Positions 61,976-64,000 of a DNA stretch of 64,000 bases are shown piece by piece; position 1 is the stretch's first letter; every line of letters begins with the position of its first letter. Both the position numbers and the translations under genes were made by a program. The notes beneath the pieces are model-generated. The model worked only from the letters and a program-made list of their open reading frames with translations, made no database searches and was not told the DNA's origin. This stretch comes from Bog-756 sp963696495 (GTDB lineage Bacteria > Actinomycetota > Acidimicrobiia > Acidimicrobiales > RAAP-2): positions 1,612,001 through 1,676,000 of the forward strand of contig CAVOKJ010000002.1 in NCBI GenBank assembly GCA_963696495.1, written 5' to 3'.

Positions 61976-62432
61976 TCAACCGGCGCCACCGGTCAACGGC
62001 AGGCTCAACACGGCGTCTCCCGTCACATGGTCACCCAGGTCGGTCGTGGCCCGCAGTTCTACCTCGACGATTGCCGTCGCCGTCGCCGTCGCCGGGATAC
62101 TTGGCGGTGACCGAACCACGATAGGTGAGCGTCGAGCCGGGGAAGAGCGGGACCCCGAGCCGGATGGCGATCCGCTTGACCATGGCGTCCGGTCCGGCCC
62201 AGTCGGTGAGGAAGCGGCTGCAGTACCCGGTGTCGGAGAGGATGTTCATGAAGATGTCCGGCGCTCCCTGGGCATTGGCGTAGGCACGGTCGTGGTGCAC
62301 GGGCATGAAGTCGCGGGTGGCGATCGCCCCGGCCACGATCCGGGTGGCCGTCACCTCGATCTCGAGGTCGGGCAGTCGATCGCCCACCCGGATGCCCGAC
62401 CACGCCAGCGTGACGCGCCCTGCGGTGGTCAC
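61976..62432 (-). CDS. MaoC-like hydratase subunit (hot-dog fold), apparent frameshift
   Basis: The protein has the MaoC pattern RVGDRLPDLEIEVTATRIVA, the catalytic-type TRDFMPVHHDRAYANAQGAP, then DIFMNILSDTGYCSRFLTDW. After VTAKYP the encoded frame goes into a DGDGDGNRRGRTAG tail with a stop at 62031. One base over, the sequence reads PATATATAIVEVELRATTDL ending SLPLTGGAG with a stop at 61976, the expected C-terminal strands. An extra G in GGG at 62094-62096 explains it. GTG 62432 overlaps the stop of the upstream MaoC gene (GTGA). The two probably form a heterodimeric enoyl-CoA hydratase or dehydratase. Confidence 0.75.
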
Positions 62433-62992
62433 GAGGGTCCCGGGGGCTTGAACTTGAGGATGCGGAACCGCTGGCGGCCCACGACCTCGCCGGCCCCGTC
62501 CACGTAGGTGGTCACCCACGTGACGAAGTAGCCCGGGCCGAGTCGGGTCGCCTTCTCCTCCGAGATCGACTCGATGACGGTCGACGCGGCGATGACGTCA
62601 CCGAGGTGCAGATAGCGCTCGATCTCGAACTCCGAGTTCGAGGCCAGGGTCCCCACGAATCCCGCCTCGTCGAACACCGCCAGCGGTCCGGCACCCTCGG
62701 TGTCGACCGGTGAGCCGCCGCGCTCAGCGATGCCGGTGATCTTCGGTGTCGCCATCGTCCACGTCTGCAACATGAGCGGCGGGGCCACGATGGCGCCGAA
62801 CCGGGACGAGGCGGCGAACGTGGGGTCGGTGTAGACGGGGTTGTGGTCCTCGAACGCCGCCGCCCAATGGCGGATCATCGGCTGGTTCACCGGATCAGGA
62901 GCCACCGACGCCCCCGGCGATCCCACCGGCATCCCGACGAGGGCGGCCAGGCGACCCTCGAGATCGTCTCCCGCCGCCACCTCGGCATCCAT
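62429..62992 (-). CDS. MaoC-like dehydratase N-terminal-domain protein
   Basis: The 187-residue hot-dog-fold protein has QPMIRHWAAAFEDHNPVYTD, FGAIVAPPLMLQTWTMATPK and ERYLHLGDVIAASTVIESIS, ending GRQRFRILKFKPPG. This matches the N-terminal MaoC_dehydrat_N family, which lacks the catalytic His of the partner and forms heterodimers with it, as in actinobacterial fatty acid and steroid side-chain hydratases. ATG 62992 is the start; the following gene overlaps by four bases. Confidence 0.85.
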   Translation of the reverse strand: MDAEVAAGDDLEGRLAALVGMPVGSPGASVAPDPVNQPMIRHWAAAFEDHNPVYTDPTFAASSRFGAIVAPPLMLQTWTMATPKITGIAERGGSPVDTEGAGPLAVFDEAGFVGTLASNSEFEIERYLHLGDVIAASTVIESISEEKATRLGPGYFVTWVTTYVDGAGEVVGRQRFRILKFKPPGPS

Positions 62993-63320
62993 CCGCGCAC
63001 CCTTCCCCTCCGCGTCCGATCCCGGACAACGCTCGACGACACAGCGGCCAGGCGGGCAGGACCCGCACGGGTCCGGACACTACCCGACCACCCCGGGGCG
63101 CCCGATCCGGAGGATCATGCCGCCTCCCGACGGCGCGGCCGGTGCCGGCCGGCACCCCCGAGCGCGTCGGCGGCCCGTATGCCTATTGTTCGACCGACGC
63201 ATCTGGCGTGGTCGTGGCCGCGGGAGAGGCGGCCAGGCCGTAGTGTCACACCGTCACCGTCCGTCTCACGGTGCGAACGCCCGAAGCGATCAGGATCGAA
63301 CGTCCGGAGAGGAATTGACA
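62993..63320. other. Intergenic control region of 328 bases with a 16-bp perfect palindrome
   Basis: GGTGCCGGCCGGCACC at 63141-63156 is a perfect 16-base palindrome. TATTGT (63184) and TAGTGT (63241) are possible -10 elements for the class II aldolase. CACCGT and ACGGTG (63249-63254 and 63268-63273) form a second inverted repeat. No gene is evident. Confidence 0.45.
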
Positions 63321-63986
63321 ATGAGCGATCTGCTCTTGGCTGACGAACGAGAAGCTGTGGCCAGTGCGAGCCGCCATCTGGCCGAGAAGGGACTCGTCAT
63401 CGGCACGGCGGGAAACATCTCCGCCCGCAACGGCGACCTCGTCGCCGTGACCCCGACGGGTGCCGACCTCGCCACGGTGACCGCAGAGATGGTCACCGTC
63501 ATCGAGCTCGACGGGACGGTCGTGGACGGTGACTTCGCCCCCACGTCGGAGGTACCGCTCCACACCGGCATCTACGCGGCCACCAATGCCTTGGCCATCA
63601 CCCACGCCCACGCCATGGCGTCGACGGCGCTGTCCTGCAGCCATGACGAGCTGCCGCCGCTGCACTACAGCTGCCTGGCGCTGGGCGGCGCGCCCCGGAC
63701 GGCGGCCTACGCCACCTTCGGCTCACAGGAGCTGGCCGACAACGTCATCGAGGCGTTGCAGGGACGCAACGCGGCCATGATGCAGAACCACGGGTCCGTG
63801 GCCTACGGGAGCAAGATGGTGGAGGCCGTCGAGCGGCTGGAGCTCCTCGAATGGCTGGCCGAGCTGTACTGGCGGGCCGCCTCGCTCGGAACCCCACGGG
63901 TCCTCACCGACAAGGACTTCGAGGCCATCATCGTCTCGGCGATGGAGCGGGGCTACGGCACGGTGAAGAAGGTCAAGAAGGACTGA
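63321..63986 (+). CDS. Class II aldolase/adducin family protein (L-fuculose-phosphate aldolase-like)
   Basis: The 221-residue protein has the class II aldolase core: GLVIGTAGNISARNGDLVAV (phosphate-binding GN), the catalytic Glu in TSEVPLHTGIYAA, zinc ligands in ITHAHAMASTAL (HxH) and MMQNHGSVAYG (third His). These residues fit L-fuculose-1-phosphate or L-ribulose-5-phosphate-type aldolases. The substrate is not fixed. ATG 63321 is preceded by GAGAGGA at seven bases. Lys-rich end KKVKKD. Confidence 0.87.
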   Translation: MSDLLLADEREAVASASRHLAEKGLVIGTAGNISARNGDLVAVTPTGADLATVTAEMVTVIELDGTVVDGDFAPTSEVPLHTGIYAATNALAITHAHAMASTALSCSHDELPPLHYSCLALGGAPRTAAYATFGSQELADNVIEALQGRNAAMMQNHGSVAYGSKMVEAVERLELLEWLAELYWRAASLGTPRVLTDKDFEAIIVSAMERGYGTVKKVKKD

Positions 63987-64000
63987 GCGCTCACGTAGGA

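Overview
The window is a 64 kb chromosomal segment of a GC-rich actinobacterium. Evidence for this: codon third positions are almost all G or C, GTG starts are frequent, and many starts lie 6-8 bases after a TANNNT -10 hexamer (leaderless transcripts). Actinobacterial markers are present: S-(hydroxymethyl)mycothiol dehydrogenase, a mycothiol-dependent maleylpyruvate isomerase-type protein, a MarP-type membrane serine protease, PPK2, LLM flavin enzymes and an RDD protein. The overall gene style resembles Acidimicrobiia, but without a marker gene that placement is an inference. I saw no rRNA, tRNA, CRISPR array, insertion sequence or prophage.

Layout. 1-13.9 kb: a LuxR/PAS regulator cut by the left edge, a methyltransferase, a tandem alpha/beta hydrolase, a GH2 beta-mannosidase-like gene, an EamA-type transporter, a membrane-anchored esterase, an MBL hydrolase, a GH15 glycosidase with a histone-H1-like tail, and marP. 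14-19.4 kb: an RDD protein, a seven-repeat propeller lipoprotein, then a DNA methylase, a candidate nuclease partner and a small methyltransferase. 19.4-24.5 kb: a PLP decarboxylase, the mycothiol formaldehyde-detoxification pair and an APC permease. 24.5-33.5 kb: an NTF2-like protein, a GlcD-type oxidase overlapping a ThDP enzyme, an FMN reductase, PPK2 plus adenylate kinase, enoyl-CoA hydratase, fructosamine kinase, a small membrane protein and a HAD phosphatase.

33.5-39.8 kb: an SDR, an ArsR/SRPBCC pair with a two-site operator, a 2-hydroxyacid dehydrogenase, a diiron/SCP2-like/ferredoxin operon with a DosR-like box upstream, and paired DUF202 proteins. 39.8-43.5 kb: an LLM monooxygenase divergent from a metA-like and metY-like pair (sulfur and methionine metabolism). 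43.6-50.7 kb: a small possibly biosynthetic locus (FAD/NAD(P) protein, aldo/keto reductase, N-acyl-D-amino-acid amidohydrolase, stand-alone amino-acid adenylation enzyme, GNAT). 50.7-64 kb: maleylpyruvate isomerase-type protein, aldehyde dehydrogenase, FUSC transporter, beta-lactamase-like hydrolase, Gfo/Idh/MocA oxidoreductase, SurE, SDR, SRPBCC, TetR, a MaoC hydratase pair and a class II aldolase.

Three genes (GH2, GH15 and the second MaoC) each carry an apparent +1 shift inside a short homopolymer. In each case the expected C-terminus continues in the next frame. This suggests either indel errors in the assembly or recent mutations, so sequence quality should be kept in mind. The strongest leads for novelty are the methylase/nuclease-like pair (16.2-18.8 kb), the adenylation/amidohydrolase locus (43.6-49.9 kb), and the diiron-ferredoxin operon with its DosR-like site (36.2-38.4 kb).
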